A DNA stretch of 7,029 nt, from contig PLUJ01000168.1 of NCBI GenBank assembly GCA_003165455.1, positions 178 through 7,206 on the forward strand, given 5' to 3'. A model generated the notes under the pieces. That model was not told the origin of the DNA, searched no databases, and saw only the letters and a list, made by a program, of their open reading frames with translations. Of this stretch, positions 1-6,514 are shown piece after piece (the first letter of the stretch is position 1; each line of letters begins with the position of its first letter). Position numbers and translations under genes: made by a program. This DNA is from Acidobacteriaceae bacterium. Its GTDB lineage: Bacteria; Acidobacteriota; Terriglobia; Terriglobales; Acidobacteriaceae.

Positions 1-546
1 CAGCTCATGAAGCAGCCCGCCGACGTTCTTTTGCTGGATGAGCCCACCAACGACCTGGATATACCCACGCTCGATATTCTGGAGGAGAGCTTATTGGAAT
101 TTCGCGGTTCTCTGGTCCTGGTGACGCACGACCGCTATATGCTGGACCGGGTCTCTACGGTGGTTCTCGGCCTGGATGGTCAAGGCGGCGTAGGACTGTT
201 TGCAGATTATTCGCAGTGGGAAACGTGGCTGGACCAGCGCAAGCAGATGGTTCGCGCCGCAGCGTCCAAGAGTTCCGCGATATCGTCTGGCAACGAAGAA
301 CGGCAGCGTGAAGGTCAATCCAAGAAGAAATTATCGTATTTGGAAGGTCGCGAATACGATGCCATAGAGAATCGGGTCGCTACCGCAGAAGATATCTTGC
401 AGGCCAAACGTGTGCAACTTGAAGATCCAGAGATCGTCAGCGACAGTCAACGTTTAATCGCGGCTAATGACGAAATGGAAAAAGCTCAAGACACGGTAGA
501 TGCTCTTTATGCCCGTTGGGCTGAACTGGAGAAGAAAAGGAGTTAG
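1..546 (+). CDS. ABC-F family ATPase, Uup/YfmR type (3' end only)
   Basis: C-terminal 181 residues of an ABC-F protein, a soluble twin-ATPase with no membrane domain; the reading frame is open from base 1, so the start lies outside the window. Seen: the second Walker B (VLLLDEPTNDLD, visible residues 9-20, catalytic Glu14), the D-loop, and the H-loop VTHDR (His43). After a charged Lys/Ser/Glu-rich linker comes a C-terminal helical hairpin (about 108-181) opening with KKKLSYLEGREYD. That is the signature of the ABC-F C-terminal coiled-coil domain found in Uup and YfmR-like proteins. Known for the family: ABC-F proteins act at the ribosome E site, and the Uup C-terminal domain can bind DNA. Which subfamily applies here is inferred from the tail alone, so no symbol is given. 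It ends 12 bp from the convergent cysteine-cluster gene. Confidence 0.93.
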   Translation, partial: QLMKQPADVLLLDEPTNDLDIPTLDILEESLLEFRGSLVLVTHDRYMLDRVSTVVLGLDGQGGVGLFADYSQWETWLDQRKQMVRAAASKSSAISSGNEERQREGQSKKKLSYLEGREYDAIENRVATAEDILQAKRVQLEDPEIVSDSQRLIAANDEMEKAQDTVDALYARWAELEKKRS

Positions 547-558
547 CGGAGGATTGCC

Positions 559-1176
559 TCAATCTGCGAGACAAAAAGCAATGATGGTTTGTCCTCGAAC
601 CCCGATCTTGTTCTCAAGTTTCTTTACTAACACTGATTCCAAATCGTCAGGATCGGGGCGCATTTCGCAAGAGGCAATCTCCTTCTCGGTTGCCCCCTGG
701 AAACAAAGTTCGCATACTCCCAGTCCGTCTTCCGACCGCACTGGAGGGCCAAAAACGCGGCAGGTGATCGGCCGCGATTCGTAAAGATCGCACTTCCCTG
801 TCTCCGGATCGAGAACCGGACAAACTTCATCGTCCGCGAAGATTGAAAATTGACGTTCTGCTTCTTCTCCCTCGTAAAGCACGCCATTTACTGGATCGCC
901 GGGAAAATTGGCCGCCAATCGGCCCACCGCGTCCCGGGCTCGCGTTCGAATCCGTTCAGCTCGCGCTGGTTCGCGGGATTGCAGTTCGGCCAGCCCTCTC
1001 CGCAACCGCCAAGCATCCAGTTGGCTGATAGGGAATACGCCGACGCAGCACTGCGTACACCCCGCCTTGCATAGCAGCCAGCTTCCGCTACGCCGAGTTG
1101 CATCGGCCAACGCAGAGTCGACGATCTGTACCAGAACCTGATCGGACGCTCGGAGGCCCTTTCGCATCGCCATCAT
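559..1176 (-). CDS. YkgJ-family cysteine-cluster protein
   Basis: A 205-residue protein with the zinc/iron-chelating cysteine cluster of the YkgJ (UPF0153, CxxxCxxCC) family. Seen: C36-x3-C40-x2-C43-C44 near the N terminus, then a central helical Arg/Glu-rich stretch (about 51-90), then C119-x9-C129-x9-C139 in the context CPVLDPETGKCDLYESRPITCR, which is the typical second half of the family signature. Extra cysteines follow at 155, 158, 170 and 202. There is no signal peptide or membrane helix, so it should be cytoplasmic. Family members are thought to bind a metal ion or Fe-S centre, but the biochemical role is not established. The start has three clustered ATG codons (1176, 1173, 1167). 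A GAGGT lies 13 nt upstream of the first, rather far for a ribosome site, so the exact start is uncertain by a few residues. Confidence 0.9.
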   Translation of the reverse strand: MMAMRKGLRASDQVLVQIVDSALADATRRSGSWLLCKAGCTQCCVGVFPISQLDAWRLRRGLAELQSREPARAERIRTRARDAVGRLAANFPGDPVNGVLYEGEEAERQFSIFADDEVCPVLDPETGKCDLYESRPITCRVFGPPVRSEDGLGVCELCFQGATEKEIASCEMRPDPDDLESVLVKKLENKIGVRGQTIIAFCLAD

Positions 1177-1197
1177 CGTATGATAACTGACCTCAAT

Positions 1198-1225
1198 CTT
1201 TCAGAAAATGCTCATATGCTGAAAG
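1198..1225. repeat. Inverted repeat in divergent spacer (possible operator)
   Basis: Perfect 7-bp arms CTTTCAG (1198-1204) and CTGAAAG (1219-1225) flank a 14-bp centre. It sits 22-49 bp upstream of the cysteine-cluster gene start and about 110 bp upstream of the kinase-like gene. The arm spacing would suit a dimeric regulator on DNA; no T-run follows, so it does not look like a terminator. Function is inferred only from position and symmetry. Confidence 0.3.
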
Positions 1226-1275
1226 AAGTTTCCTAAGCGAACAAAAGATTTCCACAGTTTCGCACATGCTGTAAG
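1213..1275 (+). repeat. Imperfect 13-bp direct repeat, 50 bp apart
   Basis: CATATGCTGAAAG (1213-1225) recurs as CACATGCTGTAAG (1263-1275), 11 of 13 bases identical, with starts 50 bp apart. The first copy contains the right arm of the inverted repeat at 1198-1225. Both lie upstream of the kinase-like gene. It could be a pair of protein-binding sites or chance. Confidence 0.25.
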
Positions 1276-1310
1276 CGCATTTTTGGCGGGGATTTGGGTT
1301 CTAGCTGGCA

Positions 1311-1316
1311 TAGAAT
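1311..1316 (+). promoter_or_regulatory. Possible -10 box for the kinase-TonB gene
   Basis: TAGAAT matches five of six bases of the sigma-70 -10 consensus and ends 21 nt before the ATG at 1338. This would put transcription start around 1323 and leave a leader of about 15 nt. No convincing -35 hexamer is found 16-18 bp upstream, so the call is weak. The box also carries an in-frame TAG that bounds the gene's 5' end. Confidence 0.25.
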
Positions 1317-1337
1317 GACGGTTCGGCACGTCTCTTT

Positions 1338-2699
1338 ATGAGTATTTTGAGCGAGTGTAAAAAATGGGAGGGCCAGGTTCTCGATGGGCAGTTCCCTCTG
1401 CAAAAATGGCTGGGGGGCTCTGAACACAGCGTAGTATTTTTGACTGAGAGAAGTGGCACAAATCCCAGCAAAGCGGTGATCAAGCTCATTAGCGCCGAAG
1501 GTTTTTCCTCGGCAGGTTTCGATGAAGAAGGGCAACTCTCGCGCTGGCGGGAAAGCGCGCAATTGTCACATCCTAACCTGATTCATCTGTTCGAATCAGG
1601 GTCCGTCACCATCGCTAACCAGCGACTTCTGTACGTCGTTATGGAACAGGCTGAAGAAGATTTGGGACAGATTCTTCCTTTGCGCCCGCTCTCCACAGAG
1701 GAAGTTGCGGGAATGCTTCCACCGACTGCGGAGGCGTTAGCCCTCTTGCACCAGAGGGGCTTTGTGCATGGACGGATGAAGCCGTCGAATGTGATGGCGG
1801 TGAATGATCAACTCAAGATCTCGGCCGACACCCTGGGCAAGCATGGGGAACGCACCGTCGTGAAAAGTGTTTACGACGCTCCCGAAATCGCTTCGGTGGG
1901 ATTGTCTGCCGCGGCAGATGCGTGGTCCCTGGGAACGATGTTGCTCGCAGTGCTTACTCAGGGGATGCCGGAGGCACCTCAGCTTATCAATGGGAAAGAT
2001 GAGGCCGCGATCCCGGATACGGTTCCAGAACCATTTCATCGTATTGCGAAGGAGTGTCTCCGTGTCGATCGGCAGCAGCGCCCGACGATGGAGAACATCC
2101 TGGGCGTGTTAAACCCGCCGCCGGTCGCAACGGTGTTGTCCGCTTCCGAAACAAAGGCGACGCCCGAGCACTTGCAAGAAGTACCCGTCAGAAGTTCGCT
2201 GATGCGTCCCTTGATCATTTTCGGATTGATCATCGCCGCGCTTATCGGAGGATTCTTATTTTCGCGCAGGTCTGCGACCCGGACGCAAGTGCTTCCGCAG
2301 CAGTCCGCAATAAGTTCGACACAAGCCATTCCCGGAGCCCCGGCAGTTCAATCGGCCACGCCTAACGAGATGTCTGCGGCCGCAGCAACCGGGAACCTAC
2401 CGGGAAAAGTGCTTCATCCGGTTGCCGCGGACGTTTCGCCAGGCGCGCAGAGCACCGTCAAAGGGCACGTAAAAGTCAGCGTGCAAGTATTCGTGGATGC
2501 TTCTGGGAACGTTTCTCAAGCAACACTCACCTCGGCAGGCCCAAGCAAATACTTTGCTAGCAAGGCGCTGGCCGCTGCGCGGATGTGGAAGTTTGATCCA
2601 CCCAAGCTGGACGGGCAGCCCACTCCTAGTGAATGGAGTCTCCGCTTTGAGTTTGGTAGAAACTCCAAGCAAGTGTTTCCTAACCAGATAAAGCCGTAA
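1338..2699 (+). CDS. Predicted pseudokinase - membrane helix - TonB C-terminal domain fusion protein
   Basis: A 453-residue protein with three parts. Residues about 15-260 have a serine/threonine-kinase fold. Seen and retained: the ATP-anchoring Lys49 (AVIKL), HPNLI (78-82), the hinge after YVVMEQ (99-104), K148 and N151 of the catalytic loop, APE (181-183), DAWSLG (194-199) and RPT (248-250). Lost: the glycine loop is GGSEHS (26-31) instead of GxGxxG, HRD is HGR (144-146), and DFG is replaced by ADT (163-165). Phosphotransfer is therefore unlikely. A hydrophobic helix spans about 291-308, followed by an Ala/Ser/Pro/Gln-rich linker. Residues about 360-440 form a TonB C-terminal domain with VKVSVQVFVDASGNV and the typical AARMWKFDPP. 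The expected topology is kinase part inside, TonB domain in the periplasm. ATG 1338 is the only start after an in-frame TAG at 1311, and no SD is visible. The gene is convergent with trmJ (6 bp between stops). The role is unknown; it may be a scaffold or a signal-coupled energy transducer. Confidence 0.88.
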   Translation: MSILSECKKWEGQVLDGQFPLQKWLGGSEHSVVFLTERSGTNPSKAVIKLISAEGFSSAGFDEEGQLSRWRESAQLSHPNLIHLFESGSVTIANQRLLYVVMEQAEEDLGQILPLRPLSTEEVAGMLPPTAEALALLHQRGFVHGRMKPSNVMAVNDQLKISADTLGKHGERTVVKSVYDAPEIASVGLSAAADAWSLGTMLLAVLTQGMPEAPQLINGKDEAAIPDTVPEPFHRIAKECLRVDRQQRPTMENILGVLNPPPVATVLSASETKATPEHLQEVPVRSSLMRPLIIFGLIIAALIGGFLFSRRSATRTQVLPQQSAISSTQAIPGAPAVQSATPNEMSAAAATGNLPGKVLHPVAADVSPGAQSTVKGHVKVSVQVFVDASGNVSQATLTSAGPSKYFASKALAAARMWKFDPPKLDGQPTPSEWSLRFEFGRNSKQVFPNQIKP

Positions 2700-2705
2700 T
2701 TGAAT

Positions 2706-3479
2706 TTACCCAGACTTGCCTGACTGACCATCCCGCTTCATCTTCCACACCATTTGGCGGAGCATGCCGAGAAAGAATTCCGCGTCGCCTTGTTGCAGAT
2801 TCAATCGCCGCACCAGGCGACGGACGGCCGCATGAAACGACTTCGAAGTATTCAGCTTGGGATATTCGCTGGCGCGTAGCGCCTCGAGCAATGTATCAGT
2901 GATCCGCTCGAATTCTTCAGCAGAAGCTGGTTGAATGCGCTTAGTTACCTCCGAACCTCTAATTGCAACACGATCTCGCGAGCCCGAATCACGCATCAGC
3001 TCGTACAAGCAGATGGCAACGGCTTGCCCCAGATTCATTGAACTATGCGCATCGCGTGTAGGAATGTGCATTAACCAGTGACAGTGGCTCATCTCCTCAT
3101 TCGAAAGGCCGAATTTTTCTGAGCCAAATAAAAGAGCGCACGGCGCTCCCGCCGCATGCGCCCGAATCAGAGCAGCGCCAGGTTCCAGCCGGACCAGGGA
3201 ATGCTGCAAATCCCGGTGCCCCACAGCGGTTGTTCCTACCACCAACGAGCAGTCGGCAATAGCCTCTGCCACAGTTTTATAAACTTGAGCGCTCGCCAGC
3301 GTGGCCGCCGCGCCGACTGCGGAACGCGCATTCTGGAAAGCAATTTCGTAAGGGTTCACCAAGCGAAGATGCGGAAAGCCAAAGTTACTCATGGCCCGTG
3401 CAGCTGCCCCAATATTGAGCGGGTTGCGCACATCCACGAGCACTACACGCACCGCATCGAATTCGCCGAAGTCAGACAA
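2706..3479 (-). CDS. trmJ: tRNA (cytidine/uridine-2'-O-)-methyltransferase, TrmJ/TrmH (SpoU) family
   Basis: A 257-residue SPOUT-class RNA methyltransferase; known TrmJ enzymes use S-adenosylmethionine to 2'-O-methylate position 32 in the tRNA anticodon loop. Seen: motif 1 NPLNIGAAARAM (19-30, conserved Arg28), motif 2 LLFGSEKFGLSNEE (116-129) and motif 3 IPTRDAHSSMNLGQAVAI (139-156), in which HSSMNLGQAV forms part of the knotted cofactor pocket. A C-terminal basic helical extension (about 218-252, AAVRRLVRRLNLQ... to ...MLRQMVWKMKRDG) is typical of TrmJ rather than TrmL. Length is close to E. coli TrmJ. The start is uncertain: an in-frame TAG at 3494-3492 leaves TTG 3479, or GTG 3452, which would begin directly at RVVLVD. 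Neither has a clear SD. I chose TTG because family members usually carry several residues before the first beta strand. The exact tRNA target is inferred from family membership. Confidence 0.92.
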   Translation of the reverse strand: MSDFGEFDAVRVVLVDVRNPLNIGAAARAMSNFGFPHLRLVNPYEIAFQNARSAVGAAATLASAQVYKTVAEAIADCSLVVGTTAVGHRDLQHSLVRLEPGAALIRAHAAGAPCALLFGSEKFGLSNEEMSHCHWLMHIPTRDAHSSMNLGQAVAICLYELMRDSGSRDRVAIRGSEVTKRIQPASAEEFERITDTLLEALRASEYPKLNTSKSFHAAVRRLVRRLNLQQGDAEFFLGMLRQMVWKMKRDGQSGKSG

Positions 3480-3721
3480 GCAGTTGCTATTCTACGGGAC
3501 CGCGAGTTCAAAGCATTCGCGGGGTACCTGGCCAGTCGTGCAATTCCTTCGCAAGCGGCTTACCGTAAATATCCCCATGAAGCGTGTAATTGTAAAAAAA
3601 TTGTCAAACGATACCCTTTGGACCGAAATCCCGTAAGAACCGATGTAAGCTTCACTAGTCGCGGCCAGCGGTACCTCAGAATATGGCCTGTATCGCGCCA
3701 CCCGACCGAGGATCTTTTTCC
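3480..3721. other. Divergent spacer between trmJ and the response regulator
   Basis: This 242-bp region must hold the promoters of both divergent genes. It includes an A/T-rich patch at about 3585-3612. TAGAAT on the minus strand (3494-3489) is a possible trmJ -10, but it lies only 9 nt before the TTG start. CAGAAT (3677-3682) on the plus strand is a weak -10 candidate for the regulator. No matching -35 hexamers, RNA gene, terminator or convincing small coding frame was found. Confidence 0.4.
3708..3712 (+). promoter_or_regulatory. Ribosome binding site deciding the regulator start
   Basis: GAGGA at 3708-3712 lies 9 nt before ATG 3722. The upstream in-frame ATG at 3683 has no SD and overlaps the weak -10 candidate at 3677-3682. 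This favours 3722 as the true start and removes 13 residues (MACIAPPDRGSFS) from the longest open frame. Confidence 0.55.
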
Positions 3722-4522
3722 ATGGGTCAAATCAGCATGTCGCAAAGCGGTATGGGTTCAACTAATATGGGACCAAACGGAATGGGTAAGATCACAACCC
3801 CGGGCGCTACGACATCTCCGGATCCATCGAGTTTTGCTTCCAATGTGGGCAGGGTTCTAGTGGTTGAGGACGATCCGTCCGTTCAAAAAGTTTTAAAGCA
3901 CTTGTTCGAGACCGAAGGTTACGCCGTGGAAATTCAATCCAACGGACAGTCGGCGCTGGAGAGCTTTTATGCCTTACCTCCCGCCGTCATCGTTCTCGAC
4001 CTTCGCTTGCCTAAGCTTTCGGGACGAGATCTCTGTAAGGAGGTTAAGGCTCAGGCGCCCACTTTGCCGATTGTGGTGTTAAGCGCTACCAGCGATGTCT
4101 CGGACAAAGTCTTGTTGTTGGAATTGGGCGCTGACGACTACGTCACCAAGCCATTCAGCCCTCGCGAACTATTAGCCCGTGTACGCGCAGCTCTTCGGCA
4201 CACCCTGAGAGTCCCAAGCGCCAGCCTGATCAGTTTCGATAATATCTCTGTCGATTTTAAGAAAATGGAAGTGCTCCGCGATGGCGAGGTTGCCGTGTTG
4301 ACTGCGCAAGAGTTCAAAACGCTTCAATTCCTCGTCCAAAATCCTGATCGCGTGATTGGCCGTGACGAACTACTGAACGAAGTGTGGGGATATCAGAATT
4401 ATCCTTCCACTCGAACCGTGGACAATCACATTCTTAAACTGCGGCAAAAATTGGAGCGCGACCCCGCTAGTCCGGTGCACTTTCGCACCGTGCACGGAAT
4501 GGGCTATAAGTTCGTTCGCTGA
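3722..4522 (+). CDS. Two-component response regulator, OmpR/PhoB family
   Basis: A 266-residue DNA-binding response regulator. Residues 1-42 are an unusual low-complexity tail in which Met recurs at 1, 6, 11, 16 and 21, followed by a Thr/Ser/Pro stretch. The receiver domain (about 43-157) shows the acidic pocket E49-D50-D51, phospho-acceptor Asp93 (VIVLDLRLPKLSG), switch Ser121 (VVLSATS) and Lys143 (DDYVTKPF). The winged-helix effector (about 166-266) shows LTAQEFKTLQFLVQNP, the recognition helix around STRTVDNHILKLRQKL, and the C-terminal wing FRTVHGMGYKFVR. All catalytic residues are present, so it should work as a phosphorylation-dependent transcription factor. An upstream ATG at 3683 is in frame, but 3722 is preferred because it has a GAGGA site. 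The kinase gene starts 6 nt after its stop, so the two are surely co-transcribed partners. Target genes are unknown; the protein could regulate its own operon or the secreted-protein gene downstream. Confidence 0.93.
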   Translation: MGQISMSQSGMGSTNMGPNGMGKITTPGATTSPDPSSFASNVGRVLVVEDDPSVQKVLKHLFETEGYAVEIQSNGQSALESFYALPPAVIVLDLRLPKLSGRDLCKEVKAQAPTLPIVVLSATSDVSDKVLLLELGADDYVTKPFSPRELLARVRAALRHTLRVPSASLISFDNISVDFKKMEVLRDGEVAVLTAQEFKTLQFLVQNPDRVIGRDELLNEVWGYQNYPSTRTVDNHILKLRQKLERDPASPVHFRTVHGMGYKFVR

Positions 4523-4528
4523 AATCCA

Positions 4529-6463
4529 TTGGAACCCACACCAGAACCCGCGTCACAAACGCTTTTGGTTCCTGCTAGTACCCCTTTCCTGCCGCGAACC
4601 CGCCTGCGGACTCGTTTTCTTTTATCGATGCTGCTCATCACTGCCGGGCTGACGGCGATGAGCCTCCTGGTGGTACGCCAGAGCGTTCAGCGCCATGTAC
4701 GCGAAGGAATCGTTCAGGATTTGCAAAACTCAGTCACAACATTTCGCAATTTTCAGCACGATCGCGAAATCATGCTAACTCACTCTGCGGAGCTAGTAGC
4801 CGACCTTCCCATCACGCGGGCCATCATGACCGCCCACGACCCCGCCACCATTCAGGATGCTTCCAAAGACGTATGGCAACTGACCGGAAGCGATCTTCTG
4901 GTACTCGCGGACCGTAATGGGTCGGTGGTCGCGCTCCACACCAAATCGGAGGGATTCACTCGCCAAACCGCCCAGCAGTATTTCCAGCGGTCTTTGAACG
5001 AAGAGGATTCCGGTCGATGGTGGTTCGGTAACCATCATCTTTATCAAGTCTTCGTGCAGCCGGTTTACTTCGGTTCCAGAACCGAGGGCCCGCTTCTAGG
5101 ATTCCTAATCATCGGATACGAGATAGATGACAAATTAGCCCGCGAGGTAAGCAAAGTCTCTTCCAGCCAGCTAGCTTTCTCTTGCGACGATGAGATCGTC
5201 GCCACCACTTTAGCGCCCGCCCAATCCCAGAGTCCCTCTGTACAGGCGTTATCGGCGACATCTTCGCAGAACACACCTCGCGACGTTGAAGTCGGCCATG
5301 AACACTTTCTCGCCACATCGTTAGATCTGACGGGAGGAGAAAATCCACGGGTGCGCTTAATCGTACTCGGCTCCTATGATCAAGCCGCGCTCTTCCTCGG
5401 CAAGCTGAACCGACTCTTGCTACTGCTTGGCCTCACGGCCGTGTTAGTCGGTAGCTGCCTGGTTTTTTTGATTTCTCATACTTTCACCCGTCCCCTGGCG
5501 AGTCTGGTGGAGGGAGTGCGAGCACTCGAGCACGGAGACTTTCATCATCCCGTCGACGCTCGAGGGAGCGACGAAGTTGCGGAGTTAACCTCGGCTTTCG
5601 ATCGGATGCGTTCCAGTTTGCTCAAAACCCAACAGGCTCTGCTTGAATCCGAGCAACTGGCCACCATCGGGAGAATGGCGAGTTCTATCACCCACGATCT
5701 CCGCCATTCCCTTGCCGCGATCGTCGCGAATTCTGAATTTCTTTGTGACGGTCGCCTTACGGCTGCCCGCCGCGAAGAGTTATATCAGGAGGTGCGCACC
5801 GGCGTGAACCAAATGACAGACCTTATCGACTCTCTGCTCGAGTTCGCCCGGACCAGAGAGTCACTGAATCCCAGCTACGCCAGCGTGACCGAAACCGTAC
5901 GACGTGCGACCCAGGCGGTACGCTTGCATCCACGTCATCAGGGAACGCTCATTGAAGTTCATAATCTTGGTGCAGCCGTTGATTTGGGTCTGCCCGGTTC
6001 AAACTTTTCTGCCGCGGAACTTGCGTGGTTCGATCCGCGAAAACTAGAACGCGTCCTTTACAACCTGTTGCTGAATGCGTGCGAAGCCGCTCCCCCTGTT
6101 GACGGACGAGTTCGGGTCACGGTTAACTCTACTGCTGCTGCTCTTATTATCCAGGTTTCCGACAATGGTCCGGGGATCGCGGAGCCAATTCGAGACCAAC
6201 TGTTTCATCCTTTTGTAAGTTACGGCAAAGAAAACGGAACCGGTCTGGGACTTACTGTCGTGCAGAAGATTGTGCAGGATCACGGGGGCAAAGTCCTGAT
6301 GGAACGTACCTCGGACGCTCAAACGGTTTTTCGGATTACGCTTCCCGGCCGCTCTTCGCCAGGCTCTCTGGAAGAAAGCGACGACAAGCCGATGCCCCGT
6401 CATGTTTTGCCCGTGACCAGCAATCAAGCGAGTGAAAACTCAATTCGGCATTCGGACACGTAG
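4529..6463 (+). CDS. Membrane sensor histidine kinase (Cache-like sensor, HAMP, HisKA, HATPase)
   Basis: A 644-residue sensor kinase, presumed partner of the adjacent regulator. Seen in order: a Pro-rich cytoplasmic N terminus; membrane helix 1 (about 28-49); an extracytoplasmic sensor of about 240 residues that begins with a long helix and contains LLVLADRNGSVVALH (123-137) and GPLLGFLIIGYEID (187-200), resembling Cache domains; membrane helix 2 (about 295-316); HAMP (about 317-370); a dimerisation helix with phospho-acceptor His389 in SITHDLRHSLAAI; N box NLLLNACEA (512-520); G1 DNGPGI (545-550); G2 GTGLGL (570-575); and a 35-residue polar tail. All catalytic boxes are intact. The H-box reads HDLRHSL rather than the common HELRNPL. 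The start is TTG 4529 with no good SD, 6 nt after the regulator's stop and in the same frame, so translational coupling is likely. The next in-frame ATG (4628) falls inside membrane helix 1 and is less plausible. The ligand is not predictable. Confidence 0.92.
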   Translation: MEPTPEPASQTLLVPASTPFLPRTRLRTRFLLSMLLITAGLTAMSLLVVRQSVQRHVREGIVQDLQNSVTTFRNFQHDREIMLTHSAELVADLPITRAIMTAHDPATIQDASKDVWQLTGSDLLVLADRNGSVVALHTKSEGFTRQTAQQYFQRSLNEEDSGRWWFGNHHLYQVFVQPVYFGSRTEGPLLGFLIIGYEIDDKLAREVSKVSSSQLAFSCDDEIVATTLAPAQSQSPSVQALSATSSQNTPRDVEVGHEHFLATSLDLTGGENPRVRLIVLGSYDQAALFLGKLNRLLLLLGLTAVLVGSCLVFLISHTFTRPLASLVEGVRALEHGDFHHPVDARGSDEVAELTSAFDRMRSSLLKTQQALLESEQLATIGRMASSITHDLRHSLAAIVANSEFLCDGRLTAARREELYQEVRTGVNQMTDLIDSLLEFARTRESLNPSYASVTETVRRATQAVRLHPRHQGTLIEVHNLGAAVDLGLPGSNFSAAELAWFDPRKLERVLYNLLLNACEAAPPVDGRVRVTVNSTAAALIIQVSDNGPGIAEPIRDQLFHPFVSYGKENGTGLGLTVVQKIVQDHGGKVLMERTSDAQTVFRITLPGRSSPGSLEESDDKPMPRHVLPVTSNQASENSIRHSDT

Positions 6464-6481
6464 TGCCCGGTCCCATCGATT

Positions 6482-6504
6482 TCACAGTGATCCGCGTGTC
6501 ACGC
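6482..6504. repeat. Two adjacent short palindromes upstream of the secreted-protein gene
   Basis: TCAC-A-GTGA (6482-6490) and GCGTG-T-CACGC (6494-6504) are perfect odd-length palindromes separated by 3 bp, in the 51-bp gap between the kinase stop and the next start. Their single-base centres cannot form RNA hairpins, so if they matter they are protein-binding sites. They lie just before the AGGAGG ribosome site. Function is speculative. Confidence 0.25.
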
Positions 6505-6510
6505 AGGAGG
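6505..6510 (+). promoter_or_regulatory. Strong Shine-Dalgarno site
   Basis: AGGAGG is a full match to the anti-SD core and ends 4 nt before GTG 6515. An ATG at 6511 directly abuts it, but that frame hits TGA after about 40 codons and gives no sensible protein. A GTG at 6513 is followed at once by TGA. Only GTG 6515 opens a signal-peptide-bearing frame that runs to the window end. Confidence 0.6.
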
Positions 6511-6514
6511 ATGT

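Noticed and set aside
547..558. Terminator between the convergent ABC-F and cysteine-cluster genes
   Set aside because: Only 12 bp separate the stops, and no stem with a T-run is visible there or just beyond.
1305..1330. Possible sigma-54 promoter from TGGCA and GGCACG before the kinase-TonB gene
   Set aside because: The required GG and GC dinucleotides at -24 and -12 spacing are not met.
3492..3701. Small minus-strand frame of 69 codons upstream of trmJ, in the same frame as trmJ
   Set aside because: It starts with GTG without an SD, has no recognisable motif, and ends in TAG before the TrmJ fold begins; TrmJ needs no such extension. A truncated gene cannot be fully excluded.
3683..3721. 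Upstream start of the response regulator at ATG 3683
   Set aside because: There is no SD and it overlaps a possible -10 box, whereas ATG 3722 has GAGGA at 9 nt. It remains possible.
3156..3860. Long plus-strand open frame (234 codons) antisense to trmJ and running into the regulator
   Set aside because: It overlaps the clearly conserved TrmJ motifs on the other strand and the start of the receiver domain in another frame; its translation has no recognisable domain.
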